NCBI RefSeq assembly: GCF_035989265.1
Contig: NZ_JAYKZX010000003.1
Span: 2,418,001 to 2,482,000 of the forward strand
DNA from: Sphingobium sp. HWE2-09
GTDB lineage: Bacteria; Pseudomonadota; Alphaproteobacteria; Sphingomonadales; Sphingomonadaceae
Direction of reading: 5' to 3'
DNA: 64,000 nt
Shown here: positions 53,966-62,970 of the stretch, piece after piece
Layout: the number at the start of each line of letters is the position of its first letter
How positions within the stretch are numbered: the first letter of the stretch is position 1
Made by a program: the position numbers and the translations under genes
Notes under the pieces: model-generated
What the model was told of the DNA's origin: nothing
Database searches by the model: none
What the model saw: the letters and a program-made list of their open reading frames with translations, nothing else

Positions 53966-55909
53966 ATGTCTGATGATTTCTTCCCCGTACCGGAGGATTG
54001 GGCGACACATGCGTTGATGGACCGGGCTGCGCGCGACGCGGACTATGCGCGCTCTATCACGGATAGCGACGCCTATTGGCTGGAACGGGCGCAGCGGCTG
54101 GACTGGATCACGCCGCCGACCAAGGCCGACGAAAGCAGCTTCGCGCAGGCCGATTTCGGCGTCAAATGGTTCGCCGACGGGGTGCTGAACGTCAGCGCCA
54201 ATTGCATCGATCGCCATCTGGCGACCCGCGCGGACCAGACCGCGATCCTGTGGGAACCGGATTCGCCCGATGCGCAGCCGCGCCGCTACACCTACGCGCA
54301 ACTGCATGAAGAAGTGTGCCGCTTCGCCAATGTGCTCAAAGCCGCCGGCGCCAAGAAGGGCGACCGCATCACCCTCTATCTGCCGATGATCCCGGAAGCC
54401 GCCTTCGCCCTGCTCGCCTGCGCCCGGATCGGCGCAGTGCACAGCGTCGTCTTCGGCGGCTTTTCGCCCGATGCCTTGGCGGGTCGCATCCAGGATTGCG
54501 ATTCGACGCTGGTCGTCACCGCCGACGAAGGCCGCCGCGCAGGCAAGACCGTCCCGCTCAAGGTCAATGTCGACGCCGCGCTGGCCCATTGCCCCAGCGT
54601 CAAAAAAGTCGTGGTGGTGCAGGCCACCGGCGGCCCGGTGACGATGCAGGACGGCCGCGATGTATGGCTGCATGAGGAAGTCGCCAAAGTCGATGCCGAC
54701 TGCCCGCCCGAACCGATGAACGCGGAAGACCCGCTGTTCATCCTCTATACCTCCGGCTCCACCGGCAAGCCAAAGGGCGTGCTGCACACGACCGGTGGCT
54801 ATCTGCTCTGGGCGGCGCTGACGCACGAACTCTGCTTCGACTATCGCCCCGGCGACATCTACTGGTGCGCCGCCGATATCGGCTGGGTCACGGGCCACAG
54901 CTATATCGTATACGGCCCGCTGGCGAACGGCGCGACGACGCTGATGTATGAAGGCGTGCCCAACTACCCCACCCCCAGCCGCATCTGGGAAGTGGTCGAC
55001 CGGCATCAGGTCCAGACCCTCTTCACCGCCCCCACCGCCCTGCGCGCGCTGATGAAGGAAGGCGACGATTTCGTCACCAAAACCAGCCGCGCGTCGCTGC
55101 GCCTGCTCGGCACGGTGGGCGAACCGATCAATCCGGAGGCCTGGCGCTGGTATCATAGCGTCGTCGGCGAAGGCCGCTGCCCGATCATCGACACCTGGTG
55201 GCAGACCGAAACCGGCGCGGCGATGATCGCGCCGACCCCAGGCGCGACCGATCTGAAACCCGGCTCCGCCACCTTCCCCATGCCCGGCGTCGTGCCGCAG
55301 ATCGTCGATGCGGAGGGGCATGTGCTGGACGGCGCGGCCGAAGGCAATCTCGTCATCGCGCGCAGCTGGCCGGGCCAGATGCGCACCGTCTGGGGCGATC
55401 ATGATCGTTTCTTCCAGACCTATTTCACCACCTTCCCCGGCAAATATACCACCGGCGATGGCGCCCGGCGCGACGCGGACGGCTATTACTGGATCACCGG
55501 CCGCGTGGACGACGTCATCAACGTGTCGGGCCACCGCATGGGCACCGCCGAAGTCGAAAGCGCGCTGGTGCTGCATGAAGCCGTTGCCGAAGCCGCCGTC
55601 GTCGGCTTCCCCCACGACATCAAGGGCCAGGGCATCTACGCCTATGTGACGCTCAACAGCGGGCAGGACGCCACGGACGACCTGCGCAAGACGCTGGTCA
55701 AATGGGTCCGCACCGAAATCGGCCCGATCGCCACCCCCGACGCCATCCAGTTCGCCCCCGGCCTGCCCAAGACCCGCTCAGGCAAAATCATGCGCCGCAT
55801 CCTGCGCAAGATCGCGGAGGGCGAAGTGTCGGCCCAGGCGCTGGGCGACACCAGCACGCTGGCCGACCCGTCGGTAGTGGAAAATCTCGTCGCCAATCGT
55901 CAGGGATAA
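53966..55909 (+). CDS. acs: Acetyl-CoA synthetase (AMP-forming)
   Basis: 647 residues from ATG 53966, behind [25 protein letters not shown] near 261, [15 protein letters not shown], and the A10 motif TRSGKIMRR with Lys607, the usual acetylation site. It activates acetate to acetyl-CoA through acetyl-AMP. The start at 53828 would add a non-conserved N-terminus. Confidence 0.97.
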   Translation: MSDDFFPVPEDWATHALMDRAARDADYARSITDSDAYWLERAQRLDWITPPTKADESSFAQADFGVKWFADGVLNVSANCIDRHLATRADQTAILWEPDSPDAQPRRYTYAQLHEEVCRFANVLKAAGAKKGDRITLYLPMIPEAAFALLACARIGAVHSVVFGGFSPDALAGRIQDCDSTLVVTADEGRRAGKTVPLKVNVDAALAHCPSVKKVVVVQATGGPVTMQDGRDVWLHEEVAKVDADCPPEPMNAEDPLFILYTSGSTGKPKGVLHTTGGYLLWAALTHELCFDYRPGDIYWCAADIGWVTGHSYIVYGPLANGATTLMYEGVPNYPTPSRIWEVVDRHQVQTLFTAPTALRALMKEGDDFVTKTSRASLRLLGTVGEPINPEAWRWYHSVVGEGRCPIIDTWWQTETGAAMIAPTPGATDLKPGSATFPMPGVVPQIVDAEGHVLDGAAEGNLVIARSWPGQMRTVWGDHDRFFQTYFTTFPGKYTTGDGARRDADGYYWITGRVDDVINVSGHRMGTAEVESALVLHEAVAEAAVVGFPHDIKGQGIYAYVTLNSGQDATDDLRKTLVKWVRTEIGPIATPDAIQFAPGLPKTRSGKIMRRILRKIAEGEVSAQALGDTSTLADPSVVENLVANRQG

Positions 55910-55928
55910 AGACCGCAACCTTTCCTGT

Positions 55929-56115
55929 CGTCATTGCGAGTGAAGCGCGGCAATGACGAAGAAGGGTTGAGAGCGGACTGTCGGGTTACTGCCCCGCCCG
56001 CTTGCGGGAGGGGCAGCGAGACTTAATGAGCGCAGCGAATTTAGTCGCAGCGGGGTGGGCCAACGCAACCTTGCGCTTGCCCACCCCCTAACCCCCTCCC
56101 GCCAGCGGGAGGGGG
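55929..56115. repeat. Cluster of three palindromic repeats after acs
   Basis: Hairpin GTCATTGC/GCAATGAC (55930-55957); CTGCCCC-G-CCCGC TT GCGGG-A-GGGGCAG (55989-56016); and CCCCCTCCCGC-CA-GCGGGAGGGGG (56092-56115). The last two belong to the CCTCCCC family seen at 7194. The 55910-56166 gap has no supported gene. Confidence 0.8.
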
Positions 56116-56166
56116 AATAACGTCGGCAACTGGTGTTCGCGGCCAACCCTCCCCCACAATCCGCCC

Positions 56167-57375
56167 CTAAACCATCTCGCCCGTCAGCAACCTCGGCAGC
56201 GCCCCCGATTGCCCCCGCGCCTCCGCCATGAAGCGCCCCTTGAGCGCCCCGCTGCGCTGCACCGCCGCCAGCCCCGCGCGGCGCACCAGCGACGGCAATT
56301 TCCCCGGCACGTCGAACAGCCGCACCAGCCCGTCCATCGCCACGCTAGTCATCATCGAATCCAGCCCGCGCCAGCGCTGGTACCGCGCCAGCAACTGCGC
56401 ATCGCCCGGATCGAGGCCCAGCCGCATGCCCTCCACCAGCACCTCGACCAAGGCGGCGACATCGCGGAAGCCCAGGTTCACGCCCTGCCCGGCGATCGGA
56501 TGGATCGCATGGGCGCTGTCACCCACCAGCGCGAGGCGCGTGTCGGTGATGCGCGCGGCATGGTGGAAGCCCAGCGGATAGGAGGACCGCGGCCCCGCCA
56601 GCTTGATCTCGCCCAAAAACCCGCCGATCCGCTTCTGCGCTTCGGCGAGCCACGCCCGCTCGCCCAGCTTCATCATCGCGGGCGCCTGCTCGGTCGGCAC
56701 GGTCCACACCACGGCCGATCGCGTGCCCGGCAGCATCGGCAACAGCGCGAAGGGGCCGCCGACATAGAAAATCTCGTAAGCCGTATTGGCGTGCGGCACC
56801 TCATGGTCGATCGCGGTGACCATCGCGGTATGCTTATATTGCCAGCGGGTCGTGTTGATCCCCGCCGCCTCGCGCGTCGGGCTATTGCGCCCCTCCGCCG
56901 CGACCAGCAGCGCGCCATGGATGGTGACCCCGCTCGCCAGCGTCAGCGTGACGCCATCGGCATTGCGATCAACATGCACCGCCCGATCGGGCTGAAAACG
57001 GGTAAGGTTGGCGGCCTCGTCCGCGGTCCGCGCCAGCGCGACACGCAATGCGCGATTGGGCACCATCGTCCCCATCACGCCGTCATCGCCATCCGGCGCG
57101 AAATCCAGCGCGCCCGGCTCCAGCCCGTCGCTTACCCAGATACGGTCGATCGGGCAGCCCTTGCCCTCCAGATGCTTGCCCACGCCAATGGCGGTCATCA
57201 TCGCATAGCTGGTCGAACTGATCGCCGACACGCGACCATCGAACCCCGCGGCAGTGACGTCCACCGGGTCGGCGGGATCGACCACGGCGCAGCGCACGCC
57301 ATGCCCCGAAAGAGCGATCCCCAAGGTCAGGCCGACCAGCCCGCCCCCCAATATGACGACATCGAAGCGTTCCAT
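56167..57375 (-). CDS. UbiH/UbiF/COQ6-family FAD monooxygenase
   Basis: 402 residues. FAD motif VVILGGGLVGLTLGIALSGH at the start, GALLVAAEGRNSPTREAAGI in the middle, and ALVGDSAHAIHPIAGQGVNLGFRDVA, the DG/GD signature of UbiH-type hydroxylases. It hydroxylates the ubiquinone ring. Together with coq7 at 22506 it indicates aerobic ubiquinone synthesis. The exact position hydroxylated is uncertain. Confidence 0.93.
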   Translation of the reverse strand: MERFDVVILGGGLVGLTLGIALSGHGVRCAVVDPADPVDVTAAGFDGRVSAISSTSYAMMTAIGVGKHLEGKGCPIDRIWVSDGLEPGALDFAPDGDDGVMGTMVPNRALRVALARTADEAANLTRFQPDRAVHVDRNADGVTLTLASGVTIHGALLVAAEGRNSPTREAAGINTTRWQYKHTAMVTAIDHEVPHANTAYEIFYVGGPFALLPMLPGTRSAVVWTVPTEQAPAMMKLGERAWLAEAQKRIGGFLGEIKLAGPRSSYPLGFHHAARITDTRLALVGDSAHAIHPIAGQGVNLGFRDVAALVEVLVEGMRLGLDPGDAQLLARYQRWRGLDSMMTSVAMDGLVRLFDVPGKLPSLVRRAGLAAVQRSGALKGRFMAEARGQSGALPRLLTGEMV

Positions 57376-57466
57376 GCGGGACTATCTAGGCGCTCGAACG
57401 GGGATTGGAAAGCGCCGCCGCGCGCTCTACGCCCGAAAGGACAGGGGTCGTCGGCGTAAAAATCCA

Positions 57467-57558
57467 TGTACTCCCGCGAAGGCGCTGAAACGAGTCACTC
57501 GCCTCGTTTCAGCCTAGTTCCAGCGTCTGAACTGGACTCCCGCCTTCGCGGGAGTACA
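57467..57558. repeat. Palindromic repeat carrying the nested hairpin (variant)
   Basis: Outer arms TGTACTCCCGCGAAGGC / GCCTTCGCGGGAGTACA. Its left half carries a nested hairpin at 57486-57511, TGAAACGAG-TCACTCGC-CTCGTTTCA, a covarying form of the one at 26048-26073. It lies between ilvE and the ubiquinone hydroxylase gene. Confidence 0.85.
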
Positions 57559-57572
57559 CAGCCCTATAAACA

Positions 57573-58661
57573 TCACACAGTCCGAACCCAGCCCGCCGGA
57601 TCGGCCACCACGCCGCGCTGGATGCCCGTCAACTCAGCCCGCAGCGTCTCCGTCACCAAACCGCCATCGCCATTGCCGATGGTGAAGTCGCCGGTCGCGC
57701 TCTTGACCGTGCCGATCGCGGTGACGACCGCCGCCGTGCCGCAGGCGAAGGCTTCGCGCAGTCGCCCGCTGGCCGCATCGTCGCGCCACTGGGCAAAGCT
57801 GTATGGCTCCTCGCGCACGTCATGCCCCTTGGCGCGGGCCAGCGTAATGATCGAATTGCGGGTGATGCCGGGCAGGATGGTGCCCAGCGGCGGGGTGATG
57901 ACGGCGCCATCATCCATCACGAAGAAGATGTTCATGCCGCCCAGTTCTTCGACCCACTTATTTTCGGCCGCGTCCAGAAACACGACCTGGTCGCACCCAT
58001 GGCCGATCGCTTCCTTCTGCGCGACCAGGCTCGCGGCATAGTTGCCGCCGCATTTGGCCGCGCCGGTGCCGCCGCGCGCCGCGCGGGTATAATGTTCCGA
58101 CACCCACAGGCTCACCGCCTTCTTGCCGCCCTTGAAATAGGCGCCGGCAGGAGACGCGATGACGCAGAAAATATATTCGTTGGACGGGCGGACCCCCAGA
58201 AACGCTTCGCTGGCGAACAGGAAGGGGCGCAGATACAGGCTGCCTTCGCCGCCCGGAATCCAGTCCGCGTCGATCTTCACCAGTTCCTCGATCGCTTCCA
58301 GGAACAGATCCTGCGGGATGACGGGCATCGCCAGCCGTTCGGCCGACTCCGCGAAGCGACGGGCATTTTCCTCCGGACGGAACATGGCGATGCTGCCATC
58401 TTCCAACCGGTACGCCTTCATCCCTTCGAAGATTTCCTGCGCATAATGCAGCACCGCGCAGGCCGGATCGAGCTGAAAGGGCGCGCGCGCCTCCACCTTG
58501 TGGCTGTGCCACCCCTGCCCTTCGGTATAGCGGATCGTCACCATATGGTCGGTGAAGATGCGGCCGAAGCCGGGATCTTCCAGCAGCACCGCGCGATCGT
58601 TCGCCGCCACAGCCTGGCTGTTACGGGTGACGGTGAAGCGCGACTTCTGCTCGGCGGCCAT
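57573..58661 (-). CDS. ilvE: Branched-chain amino acid aminotransferase
   Basis: 362 residues from ATG 58661, behind AAGGAG. Fold-type [22 protein letters not shown], then [20 protein letters not shown], the PLP lysine in [19 protein letters not shown], and [11 protein letters not shown]. This is the long (BCAT2-like) class. It transfers amino groups between branched-chain amino acids and 2-oxoglutarate. Confidence 0.97.
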   Translation of the reverse strand: MAAEQKSRFTVTRNSQAVAANDRAVLLEDPGFGRIFTDHMVTIRYTEGQGWHSHKVEARAPFQLDPACAVLHYAQEIFEGMKAYRLEDGSIAMFRPEENARRFAESAERLAMPVIPQDLFLEAIEELVKIDADWIPGGEGSLYLRPFLFASEAFLGVRPSNEYIFCVIASPAGAYFKGGKKAVSLWVSEHYTRAARGGTGAAKCGGNYAASLVAQKEAIGHGCDQVVFLDAAENKWVEELGGMNIFFVMDDGAVITPPLGTILPGITRNSIITLARAKGHDVREEPYSFAQWRDDAASGRLREAFACGTAAVVTAIGTVKSATGDFTIGNGDGGLVTETLRAELTGIQRGVVADPAGWVRTV

Positions 58662-58817
58662 GGTGAGTCTCCTTATTCTGGCTCGGACGCAGCCGCCTAT
58701 GTCACAGAGCGGGCAGCGAAACAATGGGTCATATATGCTGACCTACTTTGCCGAAAAGGGCCAGCGCCACGACGATGGCCTCTTCCCGCCGCCGGACGCC
58801 AAGGGTATCGCTAGTCC

Positions 58818-59837
58818 ATGCATTTCTTCTCCGACAACGCGACCCCTCTCAGCCCCGCCGTCATGGCCGCCATCGCCGCCGCCGATCAAGCCGATCACGG
58901 CTATGACGGCGACCGGTGGAGCGCGCGGCTGGACGGCGCGTTCAGCGCCCTGTTCGACACGCCCGTCAGCGCGCTGTGGATCGCGACCGGCACGGCGGCG
59001 AACAGCATCGCGCTCGCCACGCTCTGCCCGCCCTATGGCGGCATACTCTGCCATGAAGAGGCGCATATCGTCGCCGACGAATGCGGCGCGCCGGGCTTCT
59101 TCACCCATGGCGCGACCCTGATGCCGCTGCCGGGCGACGGCGCGAAGCTGACGCCGCAAACCATCTCGGATCGCCTGAAGACGATCCGCCCCGACGTGCA
59201 TCAGGCGCCCGCCCGCGCGATCAGCATCACCAACGCGACCGAATATGGGCTGGTCTATACCCCCGATGAGGTCGCCGCGCTGGGCGTCCTCGCCAAGGCC
59301 CACGGCCTGGGCTTCCACATGGACGGCGCGCGCTTCGCCAATGCGGTGGCGCATCTGGGCTGCGCGCCCGCCGACCTCACCTGGCGCGCCGGGATCGACG
59401 CCCTTTCCTTCGGCTGCGTCAAAAATGGCGGCATGATCGGCGAAGCGCTGCTTTTCTTCGGCGACGCCGCCCCCGCCCGCGCGGCAGAAGCGCAACGCTG
59501 GCGCAAGCGCTCGGGTCATCTCTTCTCCAAGGGCCGCTATCTCGCCGCGCAGATTTTGGCGATGCTGGACGGCGACTTGTGGCTGACCAATGCCCGCGCA
59601 GCCAATGCCGCCGCCCAAGCGCTGGCGCAGGCCGCCGCCGGACGACTGCTGCATCCGGTCCAGGCAAACGAACTGTTCGTGCGGCTGCGCGCGGACGAAG
59701 CCGCGACCCTGCGTGCGCAAGGTTTCGATTTCTACGACTGGGGCGATGGCGCGGCCCGGCTCGTCACCAACTGGGCGCAGGACGCAGTCAGCGTTGCACC
59801 CCTGGCAGAAGCGCTGCGCGTGCTCGACCATGGCTAA
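58818..59837 (+). CDS. Threonine aldolase / beta-eliminating lyase family protein
   Basis: 339 residues, PLP-dependent, fold type I. FFSDNATPLSPAVMAAIA at the start, HGYDGDRWSARLD, WIATGTAANSIALATLCPPY, IVADECGAPGFF, GLGFHMDGARFANAV and the lysine in SFGCVKNGGMIGEALLFF. Family members cleave threonine to glycine and acetaldehyde. The serine/threonine specificity is inferred. The last 8 bp overlap the transporter gene. Confidence 0.92.
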   Translation: MHFFSDNATPLSPAVMAAIAAADQADHGYDGDRWSARLDGAFSALFDTPVSALWIATGTAANSIALATLCPPYGGILCHEEAHIVADECGAPGFFTHGATLMPLPGDGAKLTPQTISDRLKTIRPDVHQAPARAISITNATEYGLVYTPDEVAALGVLAKAHGLGFHMDGARFANAVAHLGCAPADLTWRAGIDALSFGCVKNGGMIGEALLFFGDAAPARAAEAQRWRKRSGHLFSKGRYLAAQILAMLDGDLWLTNARAANAAAQALAQAAAGRLLHPVQANELFVRLRADEAATLRAQGFDFYDWGDGAARLVTNWAQDAVSVAPLAEALRVLDHG

Positions 59838-60741
59838 GGACAAGACAGGCGGCATCGTCCTGCCCTTCCTCCTAGTCGTCCTCATCTGGAGTTCGACCTG
59901 GATCGTCATCCGCGACCAGATCGGGTCGGTCCCGGCCAGCTGGTCGGTCTGCTACCGCTTCCTGCTCGGCGGCCTCGCCATGGCCGCCTTCGCCCGGATG
60001 CGCGGCGTATCGCTACGGATCGGCCGCGACGGCCTGCTCTACGCCGCGCTACTGGGCACGGCGCAATTCGTGCTGAACTTCAACTTCGTCTATCGCGCCG
60101 AACATTATCTGACCTCCGGCGTCGTCGCGGTCGTCTATGCGATGCTGCTCATCCCCAATTCGATCCTCGCCTGGTTGATCTTTCGCCAGCCTGTCAGCCG
60201 CGCCTTCATCGGCGGGTCGGCGGTGGCGGTGACGGGCATCATCCTGATGCTGCTACACGAATATCACGCCGCGCCATTGGAAACCGCCGGGGTCCGCCCC
60301 GACATGGTGCTGCTGGGCGCCGCCTTCGCCCTTGCCGGCCTCATGAGCGCCTCCGCCGCCAACGTCATGCAGGGCATGGACATCGCCCGCCGTCTGCCGA
60401 TGATCGCGGTGCTGGCCTGGGCCATGCTGATCGGCGCGGGCGTGGATGCGCTCTTCGCCCTGGCAACGGTCGGCCCGCCGCAATTCGACCTGCGCTGGGG
60501 CTATGTCGCGGGCATCGCCTGGCTGGGCCTGGCCGGATCGGTGGTAACCTTTCCGCTCTATTTCACCCTGATCCAGCGCATGGGCGCAGGCCGCGCCGCC
60601 TATACCAGCGTGCTGATCCCGGTCATCGCCATGCTGATCTCGACGGTGATGGAGGGCTATCGCTGGAGCGCGCTCGCTATCGTCGGCGCGCTGCTGGCGA
60701 TCGCCGGCATGGCCATCGCGCTGCGGTCGAAGGCGGCTTGA
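59830..60741 (+). CDS. EamA/DMT-family transporter
   Basis: 303 residues with about ten membrane segments in two EamA repeats (FLLVVLIWSSTWIVIRDQ near the start and YVAGIAWLGLAGSVVTFPLYF in the second half, then YTSVLIPVIAMLISTVMEGY). Probable small-metabolite exporter, perhaps amino acids given overlap with the aldolase-like gene upstream. ATG 59830 is 8 bp before that gene ends. Confidence 0.92.
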   Translation: MAKDKTGGIVLPFLLVVLIWSSTWIVIRDQIGSVPASWSVCYRFLLGGLAMAAFARMRGVSLRIGRDGLLYAALLGTAQFVLNFNFVYRAEHYLTSGVVAVVYAMLLIPNSILAWLIFRQPVSRAFIGGSAVAVTGIILMLLHEYHAAPLETAGVRPDMVLLGAAFALAGLMSASAANVMQGMDIARRLPMIAVLAWAMLIGAGVDALFALATVGPPQFDLRWGYVAGIAWLGLAGSVVTFPLYFTLIQRMGAGRAAYTSVLIPVIAMLISTVMEGYRWSALAIVGALLAIAGMAIALRSKAA

Positions 60742-60763
60742 ATCAAAATGCACCCACGCTCTC

Positions 60764-60830
60764 TGTTCCCCGGCGAAGGCCGGGGTCCAGTCCAGAGCGT
60801 TGAACTTGCCCTCGACCTTCGCCGGGGAAC
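60764..60830. repeat. TGTTCCCCGGC-type palindromic repeat
   Basis: TGTTCCCCGGCGAAGGCCGG ... CCTTCGCCGGGGAAC. Just after the EamA gene; same family as 52989 and 17162. Confidence 0.85.
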
Positions 60831-60872
60831 GCCAATGCCGCACCCCGAAGACGCTATCGACGCAGTGCGATA

Positions 60873-61025
60873 TTAACGCGCGCCCGGTTGATACCGCCGC
60901 TTGGCGACATTCACCTTGTCGATCAGGCTGGCGATCGATGGCGCCGATGCGGCGGCGCGGTCGGGCGCGGCCATATGGGCCATCCGCTGGCTGAGCGCAG
61001 CAAACCGCGTGTCGATACGGGTCAT
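60873..61025 (-). CDS. Small protein (50 aa), unknown function
   Basis: MTRIDTRFAALSQRMAHMAA at the start, Ala/Asp-rich middle, then SLIDKVNVAKRRYQPGAR and TAA. AAGGA lies 7 nt before the ATG, an optimal ribosome-binding site, and the start region (ATTATAAGG) is AT-rich compared with flanks. No membrane segment. I do not recognise the family; a conserved small protein seems likely. Located between the EamA and SDR-like genes. Confidence 0.6.
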   Translation of the reverse strand: MTRIDTRFAALSQRMAHMAAPDRAAASAPSIASLIDKVNVAKRRYQPGAR

Positions 61026-61101
61026 GGATCATCCTTATAATGTGATGACCGCCTCTTCGCCCCATCCGGTTAACGACGCGTAAACCAGGCGACACCCCGC
61101 C

Positions 61102-61899
61102 TCACAGACAGGCGCGCAGCCCTTCGCAATAGGTCGGATAGCGCGGCGCCCACCCCAGCAATCGCTTCGCCCGCCCATTGGCGACCCGCCGGTTCTCGGC
61201 ATAAAAGCCCCGCGCCATCGCCGACAGCGCCGCCTGCTCCACGGTCTGCATCCGCGGCCAGGCCCGCCCCAGCAGGTCGCACGCCGCCTCGATCACGGCA
61301 TTCTGCGCACAGGGCAGATCATCGGACAGATTATAGATGCCCGGCGGCCCCGCATGGATCGACGCGATCACGCCTGCGACGATGTCATCGACATGCGCAC
61401 GGCTGAATATCTGGCCAGGCAAGTCGATGCGATGCGCCTTCCCCTCCCGCACCCGGTCCAGCGCCGATCGCCACGGCCCATAGATGCCGGGCAAACGAAA
61501 GCGCCGCATGTCGCTACGCAACGCGCCCCAGTCGGCGTCGGCAGCCGCTCGCGCCATCCGCCGCCCCTGCCCGGTCGGACTGGCTTCATCCACCCAAGCC
61601 CCCGCCGCATCGCCATAGACGCCGGTCGAGGACAGATAGCCGCTCCACAGCGCAGGCGCGGCAGCGATGGCAGCGCCATAGCGGAGAAGGACGGGATCAG
61701 CCTCGCCCTCGGGCGGGACGGATGACAGAATATGGCTTGCCCCGGCAATCGCCGCGCGGACGGCGCTGTCGTCATCGAAGGCCAGCGTATCGGCGTCAGC
61801 GTTGCGGCGAACGCCGGTAACACGCCACCCTTCGCCGCGCAGGCGGTCGGCCAGACGGGAGGCGGTATAGCCCATGCCGAGGATCAACATATGCGGCAT
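61102..61899 (-). CDS. NAD(P)-dependent SDR-like protein (YeeZ-like)
   Basis: 265 residues from ATG 61899, behind GAGAGGAAG. Rossmann motif LILGMGYTASRLADRL (GxGYxxxxL), SGYLSSTGVYGDAAGAWVDE, RLPGIYGPWRSALDRV, and FSRAHVDDIVAGVIASI. Atypical SDRs of this type are linked to nucleoside-sugar-like epimerases; function unassigned. ATG 61890 is an alternative. Confidence 0.85.
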   Translation of the reverse strand: MPHMLILGMGYTASRLADRLRGEGWRVTGVRRNADADTLAFDDDSAVRAAIAGASHILSSVPPEGEADPVLLRYGAAIAAAPALWSGYLSSTGVYGDAAGAWVDEASPTGQGRRMARAAADADWGALRSDMRRFRLPGIYGPWRSALDRVREGKAHRIDLPGQIFSRAHVDDIVAGVIASIHAGPPGIYNLSDDLPCAQNAVIEAACDLLGRAWPRMQTVEQAALSAMARGFYAENRRVANGRAKRLLGWAPRYPTYCEGLRACL

Positions 61900-61936
61900 C
61901 CCGCTTCCTCTCACCATGTTCCCGCACCTTCCACGG

Positions 61937-62000
61937 TGTTCCCGCGCAGGCGGGAACCCTGCTCAGACGTCAGGACTGGGTTCCCGCCTGCGCGGGAACA
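61937..62000. repeat. TGTTCCCGCGCAGG-type palindromic repeat
   Basis: TGTTCCCGCGCAGGCGGGAA / TTCCCGCCTGCGCGGGAACA with long complementary arms. Next to the end of the sufA-type gene. A partial arm (CATGTTCCCGCACC) precedes it at 61915. Confidence 0.88.
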
Positions 62001-62008
62001 TGGCTGTC

Positions 62009-62371
62009 CTAGACCGTGAAACTCTCGCCGCAGCCGCAACTGCCCTTGGCGTTGGGATTGGCGAACACGAACCCGGCGGTGAAGTCATCCTCCACCCAGT
62101 CCATGGTCGATCCGATCAGATAGAGCACCGACGCGCCATCGATGTAGAGGACGCCGCCCGGCGTCTCGATCTTCTCGTCGAACGTCGCCTCTTCGCTCAC
62201 ATAATCGACCGAATAGGCCAGGCCCGAACAGCCGCGCTTGGGCGTCGACAGCTTCACGCCGATTGCCCCTTCCGGCGCTTGGCGCATCAATTCGGCAATG
62301 CGCGCCTGCGACGTCGCTGTCAGGATGACGGCGGCGGGGCGGGCGCGGGTCTTGGTCTGCACGTTGGTCAT
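62009..62371 (-). CDS. sufA: HesB/IscA-family iron-sulfur assembly protein (SufA/ErpA-like)
   Basis: 120 residues. The three ligand cysteines are present: Cys48 in TPKRGCSGLAYSVDY and Cys112/Cys114 in GSCGCGESF. A-type carriers take Fe-S clusters from the SUF scaffold to target enzymes. Third gene of the sufS-sufT-sufA series, separated from sufT by a palindromic repeat. ErpA is an alternative name. Confidence 0.93.
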   Translation of the reverse strand: MTNVQTKTRARPAAVILTATSQARIAELMRQAPEGAIGVKLSTPKRGCSGLAYSVDYVSEEATFDEKIETPGGVLYIDGASVLYLIGSTMDWVEDDFTAGFVFANPNAKGSCGCGESFTV

Positions 62372-62383
62372 TCCAATATCCTC

Positions 62384-62501
62384 CCCCTCCCTGGAAGGGA
62401 GGGGCCGGGGGTGGCCGTTGCCACAGGCAACGGTTGATGTGATCGGACGGAGGCTCGCTTCGCTCGCCACCACCCCTTTAATCCCTCCCTGAAGGGAGGG
62501 G
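62384..62501. repeat. CCTCCCT-type palindromic repeat inside the suf operon
   Basis: CCCCTCCCT-GGA-AGGGAGGGG (62384-62404) and CCCTCCCT-GA-AGGGAGGG near 62483-62500, with GCCGTTGCC-ACA-GGCAACGGT between. The gap between sufT and the sufA-type gene is almost entirely this element. Confidence 0.82.
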
Positions 62502-62505
62502 AAAA

Positions 62506-62970
62506 CTAAAGCATCCCCAGTTCCAGCTTCGCCTCGTCGCTCATCTTTTGAGGATCCCATGGCGGATCCCAGACCAGGTTCACCTGCGCGTCGCCCACGC
62601 CCGGCACCGCGCCCACGCGCAGTTCGATTTCGCCCGGCATCGATTCGGCGACCGGGCAATGCGGCGTGGTCAGCGTCATGGTTATCACGGCATGACCGTC
62701 ATCGGTGACGTCCACGCCATAGATCAGGCCCAGATCATAGATGTTGACCGGAATTTCCGGGTCGTAAATCTCCTTGAGCGCATCGATGATGGCGTCATAG
62801 AGATTGCCGCCCGGTTCGCCCGCAGGCGTTTCGACCGGCTTCTGCGCCAGAAACCCATCCAGATAGTCGCGCTGGCGCGGTGCGGCATCCGCCACATCCT
62901 CGACGCGCGCCTTGAGCGGCGCATCGACCGCGTCCACTTCTTCCACCACGATCTTGCGTTCCTGCGTCAT
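62506..62970 (-). CDS. sufT: SUF system Fe-S assembly protein SufT (MIP18/DUF59)
   Basis: 154 residues. ALKEIYDPEIPVNIYDLGLI and MTLTTPHCPVAESMPGEIEL (with the conserved Cys in PHCPV) and LVWDPPWDPQKMSDEAKLEL define the DUF59 family. SufT helps mature Fe-S proteins, especially aconitase-type. ATG overlaps the sufS stop (ATGA). Confidence 0.95.
   Translation of the reverse strand: MTQERKIVVEEVDAVDAPLKARVEDVADAAPRQRDYLDGFLAQKPVETPAGEPGGNLYDAIIDALKEIYDPEIPVNIYDLGLIYGVDVTDDGHAVITMTLTTPHCPVAESMPGEIELRVGAVPGVGDAQVNLVWDPPWDPQKMSDEAKLELGML

Noticed and set aside
33155..62000. CRISPR array from recurrent similar repeats
   Set aside because: Copies are scattered kilobases apart, not regularly spaced, and no cas genes are present.
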